Positions 27,253 through 38,532 of a stretch of DNA of 64,000 bases are shown here, one piece after another (the stretch's first letter is position 1; the number at the start of each line of letters is the position of its first letter). The stretch comes from Ferruginivarius sediminum (GTDB lineage Bacteria; Pseudomonadota; Alphaproteobacteria; Kiloniellales; Rhodovibrionaceae). The stretch is from contig NZ_QPMH01000006.1 of NCBI RefSeq assembly GCF_003344765.1, forward strand, positions 1-64,000, read 5' to 3'. Under the pieces are notes generated by a model. It was not told the DNA's origin, made no database searches, and saw only the letters and a program-made list of their open reading frames with translations. The position numbers were made by a program, and so were the translations under genes.

Positions 27253-27273
27253 GGCGCTGTCAGCGGAACCGGT
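27253..27273 (+). repeat. Terminal inverted repeat of the right IS6 remnant
   Basis: GGCGCTGTCAGCGGAACCGG matches, in inverted orientation and without gaps, the repeat at 4524-4544; each lies 55 nt before the transposase ATG. It marks the right edge of the catabolic island. Confidence 0.65.
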
Positions 27274-27307
27274 TTGCAGAGTATACGGTGCGTGGGTAGC
27301 TTGGCGG

Positions 27308-27580
27308 ATGGCCAGTTCGTTTCGCTACTTCAACACCTCGCCAAAGGTCATCCGCGTGGCGGTTCTAATGTATGTTCGGTATCCGCTGTCACTACGCAAT
27401 GTCGAAGACCTGCTGTTCGAGCGCGGGATCGACGTGACCCAAGAAACATCCGGCAGTGGTGAAGCCGATTCGGGCCGTTGTTCGCAGCCGACATACGAAA
27501 GACGCGAGCACACAGCCACCAGGATTACATCCAGCGGGGCTGGCACCTGGGCGAGGTGTTCGTGGGATCAATGGTGAGAG
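27308..27580 (+). pseudogene. IS6-family transposase remnant (right copy), frameshifted
   Basis: The first 48 residues (with PLSLRNVEDLLFERGIDV) match IS6 transposases. One base is then lost after GAAAC, and the homology continues in the next frame: RQW-stop-SRFGPLFAADIRK, and later GWHLGEVFV. The stop and the frameshift kill the gene, and the first catalytic Asp of the WHLDEV motif is Gly. It reads rightwards, away from the island. Confidence 0.8.
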
Positions 27581-27590
27581 CATTGACACG

Positions 27591-27755
27591 TTAAGTCGGT
27601 GGGCATGGCCTGACCCCGGTGATCGTGCCACCCGCGGTAAGAGCGACTCGTTTCCAGTCCATACTCTCCCGATGAACCGCGCAATAACGGCTACCAGGAC
27701 GGGCGTTGTTGGCGCATTGGTAGCCATTCTTCGTATTAGCGCTACATCGAGGCAT
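27591..27755 (-). pseudogene. Truncated small zinc-finger-like protein
   Basis: The 54 residues begin with a Cys/His motif, C-x3-TKNGYQC-x7-GSRYC-x2-H, found at the start of many short bacterial proteins of unknown role. After DWKRVALTAGG the expected glycine-rich membrane segment is replaced by a short unrelated tail, so the gene looks cut off. The rest of 27576-28059 holds nothing I recognise. Confidence 0.5.
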
Positions 27756-28062
27756 ATATGTTGCTCTGCTCCCTATTCCATCTTTTCGGCTGTACATCAG
27801 TATCCGCACAACGCGGGTTCGACTCAATCTACGACGACTGAATGTCGACCAGCTTGAGCACATCGCTCATGTGCTCACGTTGTCGTACCACCAACATCGG
27901 CGTAAGAGACTTTCGTGACATTGCAGCACCGTTCGGCGCACCCCAACGGTCTCAGTTGACGCCTCCGTCACGCGCGACGGGGCTAACCCCCGGAAAAGAG
28001 TCGCGAATTCCGACTCTCCGAAGGAGAAAAATATCATTTAATATCAATAACTCATAAGGTGG

Positions 28063-28152
28063 CGGAGGGGGAGGGATTCGAACCCTCGGTACGGTTTATC
28101 ACCGTACACACGCTTTCCAGGCGTGCGCCTTCGACCGCTCGGCCACCCCTCC
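28063..28152 (-). tRNA. tRNA-Ser (GGA)
   Basis: On the minus strand the sequence starts GGAGGGGTGGCCGAG, has the anticodon loop CTGGAAA (anticodon GGA), a long variable arm typical of class II tRNAs (GTACGGT/ACCGTAC stem), TTCGAATCC and the 3' acceptor CCCCTCCG followed by an encoded CCA at 28060-28062. Ninety nucleotides without CCA. The 3' end faces the accessory region, the usual side for island integration. Confidence 0.95.
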
Positions 28153-28423
28153 GTATCGGGTCGTTTCCGGGACATGGCGGCGGGGAATCCTCCCGCCCGG
28201 CCCGTGAAGCGGGCGCAAGGTAGCGAAGGCGGCCCGGCGATGCAACGGACCTTGCGCATATCCTTCAAGATATCGCACAGAAGGTCACGAGCCGGGAAAT
28301 GGAACGCCCGCCGGCCTACCCCTTTCGGGGCCGTGCGGCTGGCCGCGAGGGGGTGCGCCTGCTATGCTCCGCGCCGCAAACAAGCATAACAAGAAGCAAC
28401 TCTGGAACTGGGGGGCCTGAAGA

Positions 28424-28750
28424 GTGCGTATTCTCGCTCGCATTCTGGGATGGCTGGCCATCCTTGTCGCGGCCGGCGCGGGCGGCATGATGCTCGCCGC
28501 CGTAACCAGCGGGCAAAGCCCCGCACAACCACTGGGGCAGCTCTGGTTCGCGGTCGACCCTGGAAGCCTGAACGCCTTCCAGGCCATCGTCGAGCGCTAT
28601 CTCTGGCCGCCGTTGTGGGACTACATCATCTTCCCGGTGCTGCGCCAGGAGACGACCCTCGTCGCGCTCATTGCCTTGGTCGTGGGGCTTGTGCTGCTGA
28701 TCGTGGCCCGGCGCCGGAACGGCAATAAGCGCCGCTTGTTCAAGAGCTGA
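28424..28750 (+). CDS. Small two-helix membrane protein of unknown function
   Basis: 108 residues with a GTG start after GGGGGG. Two hydrophobic helices (about 5-27 and 78-96) flank a central stretch with WFAVDPGSLNAFQAIVERYLWPPLWDYI, and a basic tail (RRRNGNKRRLFK) should stay in the cytoplasm. Similar short proteins, often without a name, are common in alphaproteobacteria. No function can be given. Confidence 0.7.
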   Translation: MRILARILGWLAILVAAGAGGMMLAAVTSGQSPAQPLGQLWFAVDPGSLNAFQAIVERYLWPPLWDYIIFPVLRQETTLVALIALVVGLVLLIVARRRNGNKRRLFKS

Positions 28751-28779
28751 CGCGCGCCGACAACCGGTTGGACGCGGTC

Positions 28780-29769
28780 TCAGGCGACATCGATGACGAC
28801 CTTGCCGACCGCCTGTCCGGATGCAAGCCGCGCGTGCGCGTCGCCGGCCTGTTCCAGCGTGAACGACGTCTTGTCCAGCAGCGGGCGCAGCTTGCCGGCC
28901 TCGACCGCCTTCGCGACCTCGGCCAGCACCTCGCCGTGATGCGCGCGGTTCAGGTCGTAGAGCATCGGCACCAGCATGAAGACAACGTGGATCGACAGGC
29001 CCTTCACGTGCGCGGTCGTCAGGTCGAAGGTCTGCATCGCCACCGTCGTGGCCACCTGTCCGTGCGGGCGCGCCGCCGTCATCGCGGGATAGAGGTTGTC
29101 GCCGCCCACGCTGTCGAACACGACGTCGAAGCCCAGCCCGCCGGCATGGCGCGCCACCATCTCCTCGGCGGATAACGCGCGCCGGTCGATGGCGACATGG
29201 GCGCCCAGGTCGCGCGCGATCCGCGCCTTGTCCTCCGAGGACACCGTGGCGAAGACCTCGGCGCCGCGAAGCTTGGCAAGCTGCACCGCGACGTGACCGA
29301 CGCCGCCCGTGCCGCCCATCACCAGCACCCGGTCGCCGGGCTGGACCCTCGCCTTGTCCACCAGGCCTTCCCACGCCGTCAGCGTGACCAGCGGCAGGGC
29401 CGCGGCCTCGCGGAAGGAAAGGTTCGACGGCTTCCGCGCAAGCAGCCTGGCATCGGCCGCCATGTATTCGGCCAGCGCGCCGCCCGTGCCCTTCACCCCG
29501 CCGGCGCAGCCATAGACCTCGTCGCCGGGCACGAAGGCGGTGACGCCCTCGCCCACCCGCTCGACCACCCCGGCCACGTCGCCGTGGAGTACGGCCGGCA
29601 GCTCGGGCGCGATGCTTCGCCCGCCGGCACGGATCTTGGTGTCCACCGGGTTGACGCTGGTGGCGTGGACGCGGATCAGCACCTCGCCCGCCTTCGGCGA
29701 CGGCGTTTCGATCTCGGCGGTGCGGAAAACCTCCGGTCCGCCGAATGTCTCGACGATCTGCGCTTTCAT
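28780..29769 (-). CDS. NADPH:quinone oxidoreductase / MDR-family dehydrogenase
   Basis: 329 residues of the medium-chain reductase family, zinc-independent quinone reductase type: N-terminal GroES-like fold (HATSVNPVDTKIRAG), then the Rossmann motif VMGGTGGVGHVAVQLAK. Such enzymes reduce quinones or enones with NADPH. It begins 42 nt after sucB, where many relatives carry lpd, and may be read through with the TCA operon. I see no zinc-ligand cysteines. Confidence 0.85.
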   Translation of the reverse strand: MKAQIVETFGGPEVFRTAEIETPSPKAGEVLIRVHATSVNPVDTKIRAGGRSIAPELPAVLHGDVAGVVERVGEGVTAFVPGDEVYGCAGGVKGTGGALAEYMAADARLLARKPSNLSFREAAALPLVTLTAWEGLVDKARVQPGDRVLVMGGTGGVGHVAVQLAKLRGAEVFATVSSEDKARIARDLGAHVAIDRRALSAEEMVARHAGGLGFDVVFDSVGGDNLYPAMTAARPHGQVATTVAMQTFDLTTAHVKGLSIHVVFMLVPMLYDLNRAHHGEVLAEVAKAVEAGKLRPLLDKTSFTLEQAGDAHARLASGQAVGKVVIDVA

Positions 29770-29811
29770 CGGCTTCCTCGCGCGGGTTCGCGGGGGCGGA
29801 CGGCCCGGCGG

Positions 29812-31953
29812 TTACGTCTGCAGCAGCAGGCGGGCCGGGTCCTCCAGGCACTCCTTCACCCGGACCAGGAAGGTCACCGCCTCGCGGCCGTCGATGACGC
29901 GGTGGTCGTAGGACAGCGCTACATACATCATCGGCCGGATCTTCACCTCGCCGTCCACCGCCATCGGCCGGTCCTGGATCTTGTGCATGCCCAGGATGCC
30001 GGACTGCGGCGTGTTGAGGATCGGCGTGGACAGGAGCGAGCCGAAAACGCCGCCGTTGGTCATCGAGAAGGTGGCCCCCTGCAGGTCCTCCATCTTCAGC
30101 TTGCCGTCGCGGCCCTTCTTGGCAAGCTCCCGCAGGGAACCCTCGATCTCGGCCATCGACTTCCGGTCGACGTCGCGCACCACCGGAACCATCAGGCCCT
30201 GCGGCGTCGAAACCGCCATGCCGATGTCGTAGTAGTGGTTGTAGACGATCTCGTCGCCTTCGATACGGGCGTTGACCGCCGGCAACTCCTGCAACGCCTG
30301 CACCACCGCCTTGGCGAAGAAGCAGGTCATGCCCAGGCGCACGCCGTGCACCTTCTCGAACTGCTCGCGGTATTCGGCGCGAAGCTGGTTCACGGCGGTC
30401 ATGTCGATTTCGTTGAACGTCGTCAACATGGCCGCCGTGTTCTGCGCCTCCTTCAGCCGCTTGGCGATGGTCTGGCGCAGGCGGGACATCTTCACCCGCT
30501 CCTCGCGCTTTTCGCCGGCCCCGGGCGCCTTGGCCTCCGCCGCCTTGGCAGCCGGTGCCTTGGCAGCCGGTGCCGCGGCGCCTTCCGCCTTCGGCGCCTC
30601 GGCGCCAGCCTTGGCGGCCGGCGCGGACACGCCCTCGGGCGGCGCCAGCGGCTGCACGCGACCTTCGGCGAAGGCGACGACGTCCTCCTTTGTCAGCCGC
30701 CCACCGGGGCCGCTGCCGGGAATGCGCGAGGGGTCGACGTTATACTCCTGAACCGCCACCCGCACAGAGGGAGAGAGATCCTCCGGCCGGACGCTGCCGG
30801 GACCTTCGCTGAGAAAGGCCATCAAATCCTCACGGGTGACGCTGCCGTTCGTACGCGGCGCGCGGTTCGGGTCCAGCCCGCCGCTGGGTCCACCGGCGGG
30901 CGCCGTTGCCGTCGGCGCGGCCTCGGCCGCCGCTGGCGCGGGCTCTTTGGCCGGCTCCGGCGCGGCTTCGCGCGCAGCGGGCGCTTCGGCCTTGGCGGGC
31001 GCCGCGCCCTTCGAGATCCGCCCCAGGATGGCGCCAACCTCGACCGTATCGCCCTCGCCGGCAAGCTGTTCGGCCAGCGTGCCGTCCGCCGGGGCGTTGA
31101 CCTCCAGCGTCACCTTGTCCGTTTCGAGTTCCACAATCGGCTCGTCGACCGTCACCGTGTCGCCCGGCTGCTTCAGCCACTGCGCCACCGTCGCCTCGCT
31201 CACCGACTCGCCCAGCGTGGGAACCGGCACGTCGACCTGCTCGCCACCGCCGGCCGCCGGGGCGGCCTGCTCCTTCGCCGGGGCGGGTGCGGATTCCTTC
31301 GCCGCCGCAGCAGCAGGCGCCGCAGCCGCGCCTGCACCCTGCGCCACGCGGCCAATGACGGTGCCGACCTCGACCGTATCGCCCTCGCCGACGAGCTGCT
31401 CGGCCAGCGTACCCTTGGCCGGCGCGTTCACTTCGAGGGTGACCTTGTCGGTTTCGAGCTCCGCCACGGGCTCGTCCGCCTCGACAGCATCACCCGGCTG
31501 CTTCAGCCACTGCGCCACCGTCGCCTCGCTCACCGACTCGCCCAGCGTCGGCACCGCGATATCCACCTGTTCGCCGCCACCCGCGGCGCCATTGCCGCCC
31601 GCCGCAGCGGCCGGCTGCTCCGCCTTGGCAGGTGCTTCGGACTTGGCGGATGTTTCGGGCTTGGCGGGTGCTTCGGATTTCGCGGGCGCCTCGGCCTTTG
31701 CAGGGGCGGCCGCCGCACCTTCACCGATGCGGCCCAGCAGGGCGCCGACCTCGACGGTATCGCCTTCCTGCACCAGGACCTCGTCGATGGTACCCGCCGC
31801 CGGTGCGTTGACCTCCAGCGTGACCTTGTCGGTCTCCAGTTCGAGGATCGGCTCGTCCGCCTCGACCTGCTCGCCCTTGCCCTTGAGCCATTGGGCGACC
31901 GTCGCCTCGGTCACCGACTCGCCCAGCGTAGGCACCTTGATGTCCGTCGCCAT
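29812..31953 (-). CDS. sucB: 2-oxoglutarate dehydrogenase E2 (dihydrolipoamide succinyltransferase), three lipoyl domains
   Basis: 713 residues, against about 400-430 in ordinary SucB. Three tandem lipoyl domains each carry [14 protein letters not shown] with lipoylation sites Lys43, Lys170 and Lys280, joined by Ala/Pro/Lys-rich linkers. A peripheral-subunit-binding domain follows (about 389-425, [16 protein letters not shown]) and then the acyltransferase core with the catalytic [12 protein letters not shown] (His684, Asp688). It transfers succinyl groups from E1 to CoA. The ATG follows GAGGGGA. Gene order and linkage to sucA support SucB rather than a pyruvate E2, although three lipoyl domains are more typical of the latter. 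Confidence 0.93.
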   Translation of the reverse strand: MATDIKVPTLGESVTEATVAQWLKGKGEQVEADEPILELETDKVTLEVNAPAAGTIDEVLVQEGDTVEVGALLGRIGEGAAAAPAKAEAPAKSEAPAKPETSAKSEAPAKAEQPAAAAGGNGAAGGGEQVDIAVPTLGESVSEATVAQWLKQPGDAVEADEPVAELETDKVTLEVNAPAKGTLAEQLVGEGDTVEVGTVIGRVAQGAGAAAAPAAAAAKESAPAPAKEQAAPAAGGGEQVDVPVPTLGESVSEATVAQWLKQPGDTVTVDEPIVELETDKVTLEVNAPADGTLAEQLAGEGDTVEVGAILGRISKGAAPAKAEAPAAREAAPEPAKEPAPAAAEAAPTATAPAGGPSGGLDPNRAPRTNGSVTREDLMAFLSEGPGSVRPEDLSPSVRVAVQEYNVDPSRIPGSGPGGRLTKEDVVAFAEGRVQPLAPPEGVSAPAAKAGAEAPKAEGAAAPAAKAPAAKAAEAKAPGAGEKREERVKMSRLRQTIAKRLKEAQNTAAMLTTFNEIDMTAVNQLRAEYREQFEKVHGVRLGMTCFFAKAVVQALQELPAVNARIEGDEIVYNHYYDIGMAVSTPQGLMVPVVRDVDRKSMAEIEGSLRELAKKGRDGKLKMEDLQGATFSMTNGGVFGSLLSTPILNTPQSGILGMHKIQDRPMAVDGEVKIRPMMYVALSYDHRVIDGREAVTFLVRVKECLEDPARLLLQT
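31163..31548 (-). repeat. Direct repeat inside sucB marking a recent lipoyl-domain duplication
   Basis: A 56-bp segment is identical at 31163-31218 and 31493-31548, encoding the [19 protein letters not shown] region of lipoyl domains 3 and 2. Domain 1 (around 31888-31929) matches only in part. The perfect copy suggests that domains 2 and 3 arose by recent duplication or are kept alike by conversion. Confidence 0.8.
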
Positions 31954-32021
31954 CTATCCCCTCGCCTGTGCCACAGGAAAACGGCGGGGCACCGAAGGCC
32001 GCGCCGCACCCAACCGCAACG

Positions 32022-35000
32022 CTATTTCTTCGTTCGCGAACGGGCGCTGCCGCTCCGTCCCCCGGATTTCTTCGCGCCCAAGCCGGAACTGGCCGCCGCC
32101 GAGGAAGACGCCGCCGCCTTGCCGGCCGCGCCATTGCCCTTGGACGAACCGCCGGACGCCTTCTTCGCCTCGCCAGTCCGCGCGGCCTCGTCCGCCTTGC
32201 GCGTCTGGATGCGCGACATGCGCGGCAGGCCGACCGTCAGCGCCTCGTCCAGAAGCTGCGCCTGCTGACGCTTGTGCCAATCGGCGACGCCCGTGGCCGG
32301 GGAGGCCGCCGTGCGCCGCCCCGCGTAGCGCGGGCGTGGCTTGGCGAAGCCGACCTCAGTGGCGATCTCCTCGATGAAGGTTTCGATGAACGCCCAGGGG
32401 CCCATGTTGCGCGGCTCTTCCTGGCACCACACGATATCGCAGTGCTTGTACGGCTCCAGCTCCGCCGCCACGGCGTCGGCCGGGAAGGGATAGAGCTGCT
32501 CCATGCGCAGGATGTGGATGTCGGTGATGCCGCGCTTCTCGCGCTCCTCGATCAGGTCGTAGTACACCTTGCCCGAGCACATCACGACCTGCCGCGCCTC
32601 CGCCGGCTTGCTGGGCGGATTGTCCTCGTAAAGCACGCGGTGGAAGCTGCTGTCCTCGCCGAAGTCCTCCAGGCGGCTGACGCAGCGCTTGTGGCGCAGC
32701 AGCGACTTCGGTGTGAAGATCACCAACGGCTTGCGGAATTCGCGATGCAACTGCCGGCGCAGCGCGTGGAAGAAGTTGGCGGGCGTGGAGCAGTTGACGA
32801 TCTGCAGGTTGTCCTCGGCGCAAAGCTGCAGGAAACGCTCGATGCGCGCCGAGGAGTGCTCTGGCCCCTGCCCCTCGTACCCGTGGGGCAGCAGCATCAC
32901 CAGGCCGGACATGCGCAGCCACTTCACTTCGCCGGACGCGATGAACTGGTCGATGATAACCTGCGCGCCATTGACGAAATCGCCGAACTGCGCTTCCCAG
33001 AGGACAAGGGCCCGGGGCTCGGCAAGCGAGAAGCCATATTCGAAGCCGACCACGCCGGCTTCCGACAGCGGACTGTCGACGACCTCGAAGCTGGCCTGCT
33101 CGGGGTCGATGTTATTCAGCGGCACGTACCGGCGCTCTGTATTCTGGTCCACCAGCACGGCATGGCGCTGGGAGAAGGTGCCGCGCCCGGAATCCTGGCC
33201 GGAGAGCCGGACCGGATGACCCTCCACCGCCAGCGTGCCGAAGGCCAGCGCCTCGGCCGTGGCCCAGTCGATGCCCTCGCCGGACTCGATCATCTTCGCC
33301 TTGGTATCGAGCAGCCGCTTGATCTTGCGGTGCACGTTCACGTCGTCGGGCACATGCGCGAGGGCACGTCCCACCTTCTTCAACGTGTCCGTGTCGACGC
33401 CGGTATCGCCGCGCCGGGCGCCATAATCCTTGGGCCGGGCGAAGCCCGACCAGACACCCTCCAGCCAGTCCGCCTTGTTGGGGCGGTAGGTGGAGGCGGC
33501 GTCGAACTCCTCCTGCAGCGTCTCCTGCCAGCGCTTCAGGTCGCCGTCTGCCTCTTCAGCGGAGAGCACGCCCTCGTTGACCAGCCGGTCGGCGTAAAGC
33601 TTGCGCACGCGGGGGTGCTTCTTGATCGCATCGTACATGATCGGCTGGGTGAACGACGGCTCGTCGCCCTCGTTGTGGCCGTAGCGCCGGTAGCAGAACA
33701 TGTCGATGACGACGTCCTTCTTGAACGTCTGCCGGAACTCCGTGGCAATGCGGGCGACGTGCACCACGGCCTCCGGGTCGTCGCCGTTCACGTGGAAGAT
33801 CGGCGCCTGGATCATCTTTGCCACCTCGGTGCAATACGGGCCCGAGCGGGCATGCACCGGGTTGGTGGTGAAGCCGATCTGGTTGTTGACGACGAAATGC
33901 ACCGTGCCGCCGATGCGGTAGCCGCGCAGTTCCGACAGGTCCAGCGTCTCCGGTACGAGGCCCTGCCCGGCGAAGGCGGCATCGCCGTGCAGCAGCAGGC
34001 AGGCCACCTCGGTCCGGTCGGTGTCGCCGCGCTGAAGCTGCTTGGCGCGGACCTTGCCGACGCACACGGGGTTCACCGCCTCAAGGTGGGAGGGATTGGC
34101 CGTCAGCGAGAGATGCACCCAGTTGCCGTCGAACTCGCGGTCCGAAGAGGTACCGAGGTGGTACTTCACGTCGCCGGAGCCGCCGATATCCTCGGGATGC
34201 GCCGCACCGCCCTGGAACTCATGGAAGATCGCGCGATAGGGCTTGCCCATGAAGCTGGCCAGCACATTCAGGCGGCCACGGTGCGGCATGCCGATGACAA
34301 CCTCTTTCAGGCCCATCTGGCCGCCGCGCTTCAGGATCTGTTCCAACGCGGGAATCATCGATTCGCCGCCGTCGATGCCGAAACGCTTGGTGCCGGTGTA
34401 CTTCTTGTCCAGGAACACCTCGAACGCCTCGGCCGCGCTCAGGCGCTCCAGGATGGCCTTGCGGCCGCGCTCGGTGAACTCGGTGCGGTTGTCGATGTTC
34501 TCGATGCGCTCCTGGATCCAGGCCTTCTGGTCCGGCTCCTGGATGTGCATGTACTCGACGCCGATCTTGCCACAGTAGGTGGACCGCAGCCGCTGCATGA
34601 TGCGCCGCAGCGTCGCCGTCTCGAAACCGAGGACATGGTTCACGAAGATCGGCCGGTCCATGTCTTCGTCGGTGAATCCGTAGTTCTTCGGATCCAGCTC
34701 GGGATGCGGCTCGATCTCCCGCAGGCCAAGGGGATCGAGATCGGCCTCCAGATGGCCGCGCACGCGGTAAGCGCGGATCATCATCAGCGCGCGGATGGAG
34801 TCCAGCGTGGCGGCGCGGACGTGCTCCGCCGTCAGGTTGGCACCATGGGCCAGGCTCTCGGCCACGGCCCCGGCGCCCTCCCCGCCGCCGTTCGGCTTGA
34901 AGCTCTCGATCAACGAGCGGGCGTCCGAATCCAGCTCGCCGAAGAAGCGGCGCCAGGCCGGATCGACGGCGTTGGGGTCCTGCTGGAAACGGTGGAATAG

Positions 35001-35057
35001 GGCGGCGACAAGGGCTGCCTTGTCGCCGTTCAGTGCGCTGTGCGTGAATTCCGACAT
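32022..35057 (-). CDS. sucA: 2-oxoglutarate dehydrogenase E1
   Basis: 1011 residues, homologous along its length to SucA: an N-terminal E2-contact region (HRFQQDPNAVDPAWRRFF), thiamine-diphosphate domain with IGMPHRGRLNVL and LHGDAAFAGQG, and the C-terminal transketolase-like half with YEGQGPEHSSARIERFL. It decarboxylates 2-oxoglutarate and succinylates the lipoyl domains. The last ~60 residues form a Ser/Gly/Ala/Lys-rich tail ending in SRTKK that ordinary SucA lacks. It begins 75 nt after sucD and is followed by sucB after 68 nt. Confidence 0.96.
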   Translation of the reverse strand: MSEFTHSALNGDKAALVAALFHRFQQDPNAVDPAWRRFFGELDSDARSLIESFKPNGGGEGAGAVAESLAHGANLTAEHVRAATLDSIRALMMIRAYRVRGHLEADLDPLGLREIEPHPELDPKNYGFTDEDMDRPIFVNHVLGFETATLRRIMQRLRSTYCGKIGVEYMHIQEPDQKAWIQERIENIDNRTEFTERGRKAILERLSAAEAFEVFLDKKYTGTKRFGIDGGESMIPALEQILKRGGQMGLKEVVIGMPHRGRLNVLASFMGKPYRAIFHEFQGGAAHPEDIGGSGDVKYHLGTSSDREFDGNWVHLSLTANPSHLEAVNPVCVGKVRAKQLQRGDTDRTEVACLLLHGDAAFAGQGLVPETLDLSELRGYRIGGTVHFVVNNQIGFTTNPVHARSGPYCTEVAKMIQAPIFHVNGDDPEAVVHVARIATEFRQTFKKDVVIDMFCYRRYGHNEGDEPSFTQPIMYDAIKKHPRVRKLYADRLVNEGVLSAEEADGDLKRWQETLQEEFDAASTYRPNKADWLEGVWSGFARPKDYGARRGDTGVDTDTLKKVGRALAHVPDDVNVHRKIKRLLDTKAKMIESGEGIDWATAEALAFGTLAVEGHPVRLSGQDSGRGTFSQRHAVLVDQNTERRYVPLNNIDPEQASFEVVDSPLSEAGVVGFEYGFSLAEPRALVLWEAQFGDFVNGAQVIIDQFIASGEVKWLRMSGLVMLLPHGYEGQGPEHSSARIERFLQLCAEDNLQIVNCSTPANFFHALRRQLHREFRKPLVIFTPKSLLRHKRCVSRLEDFGEDSSFHRVLYEDNPPSKPAEARQVVMCSGKVYYDLIEEREKRGITDIHILRMEQLYPFPADAVAAELEPYKHCDIVWCQEEPRNMGPWAFIETFIEEIATEVGFAKPRPRYAGRRTAASPATGVADWHKRQQAQLLDEALTVGLPRMSRIQTRKADEAARTGEAKKASGGSSKGNGAAGKAAASSSAAASSGLGAKKSGGRSGSARSRTKK

Positions 35058-35132
35058 CGGCCTAACATGGCGACGCGGCCGACACCGGGAGCCGGCCGCA
35101 TCTGCAGGATTTTGAGCCCACAGGACCCCCGG

Positions 35133-36007
35133 TCAGCCCTGCAACGCCTTCAGCATGGCAGACCCGATGGCCGCGGGCGAGTCGGCAACGGTCATGCCGG
35201 CCGAACGCATCGCGTCCATCTTGCCTTCCGCACCGCCGGAGCCGCCGGAGATGATCGCACCGGCATGGCCCATGCGACGACCCGGAGGCGCGGTGACGCC
35301 CGCGATGAAGCCGACAACCGGCTTCTTCACCTTCGACTGCTTCAGGAACTCCGCGGCTTCTTCCTCGGCGCTGCCGCCGATCTCGCCGATCATCACGATG
35401 CCCTCGGTCTCGTCGTCGCCAAGGAACAGGTCCAGGCAGTCGACGAAATTGGTGCCGTTGACCGGGTCGCCGCCGATGCCGATGCAGGTGGACTGCCCCA
35501 GGCCGGCGGCCGTGGTCTGCGCCACTGCCTCATACGTAAGCGTGCCCGAACGGCTGACAATACCGATCTTGCCGCGCTGATGGATGTGGCCTGGCATGAT
35601 GCCGATCTTGCAGGCATCGGGCGTGATGACGCCGGGACAGTTCGGCCCGACCAGCCGCGTCTTGGAGCCGCTCAACGCGCGCTTCACCTTCACCATATCC
35701 AGCACCGGGATGCCCTCGGTGATGCACACGGCAAGATCCAGCTCGGCATCTACCGCCTCCAGGATCGCATCGGCGGCGAACGGCGGCGGCACGAAGATCA
35801 CGCTGGCCGTGGCGCCGGTCTTCTCCTTCGCCTCGGCGACGGTGTTGAACACCGGCAGGTCCAGGTGCGTCTGGCCGCCCTTGCCGGGGCTGACGCCGCC
35901 GACCATCCGCGTGCCGTAGGCGATTGCCTGCTCGGAGTGGAAAGTGCCCTGGGCGCCTGTGAAGCCCTGGCAGATGACTTTGGTATTCCGATCGACCAGG
36001 ACCGCCA

Positions 36008-36008
<1 letters not shown>
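35133..36008 (-). CDS. sucD: Succinyl-CoA synthetase alpha subunit
   Basis: 291 residues. The CoA-binding [17 protein letters not shown] region and the phosphorylated His248 in [10 protein letters not shown] are present. With SucC it makes ATP or GTP from succinyl-CoA. The ATG shares its A with the sucC stop (TAATG), giving coupled translation. Confidence 0.97.
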
Positions 36009-37204
<1,196 letters not shown>

Positions 37205-37383
37205 GCCAGCCTTGTCGGTATTGTGGTTACCAAGGTCGGTTCCAGGTTCGCGGCGAGTGGATGTGGTGCGCTATCGATCAAGCTGCCCCCTGTGCGCCGA
37301 ATCCCGAATTCCCGGATAGGCCGGGCGCAGAATAGCACCATGTGAAGCGCGATCAACCGCGCCCCGGCCCATCCGGCCAAGTC

Positions 37384-38532
<1,149 letters not shown>

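Noticed and set aside
29197..35000. Very long plus-strand open frames opposite sucB and sucA
   Set aside because: They are antisense shadows of GC-rich genes, His/Arg/Leu-rich with no domains; the minus-strand genes are unmistakable.
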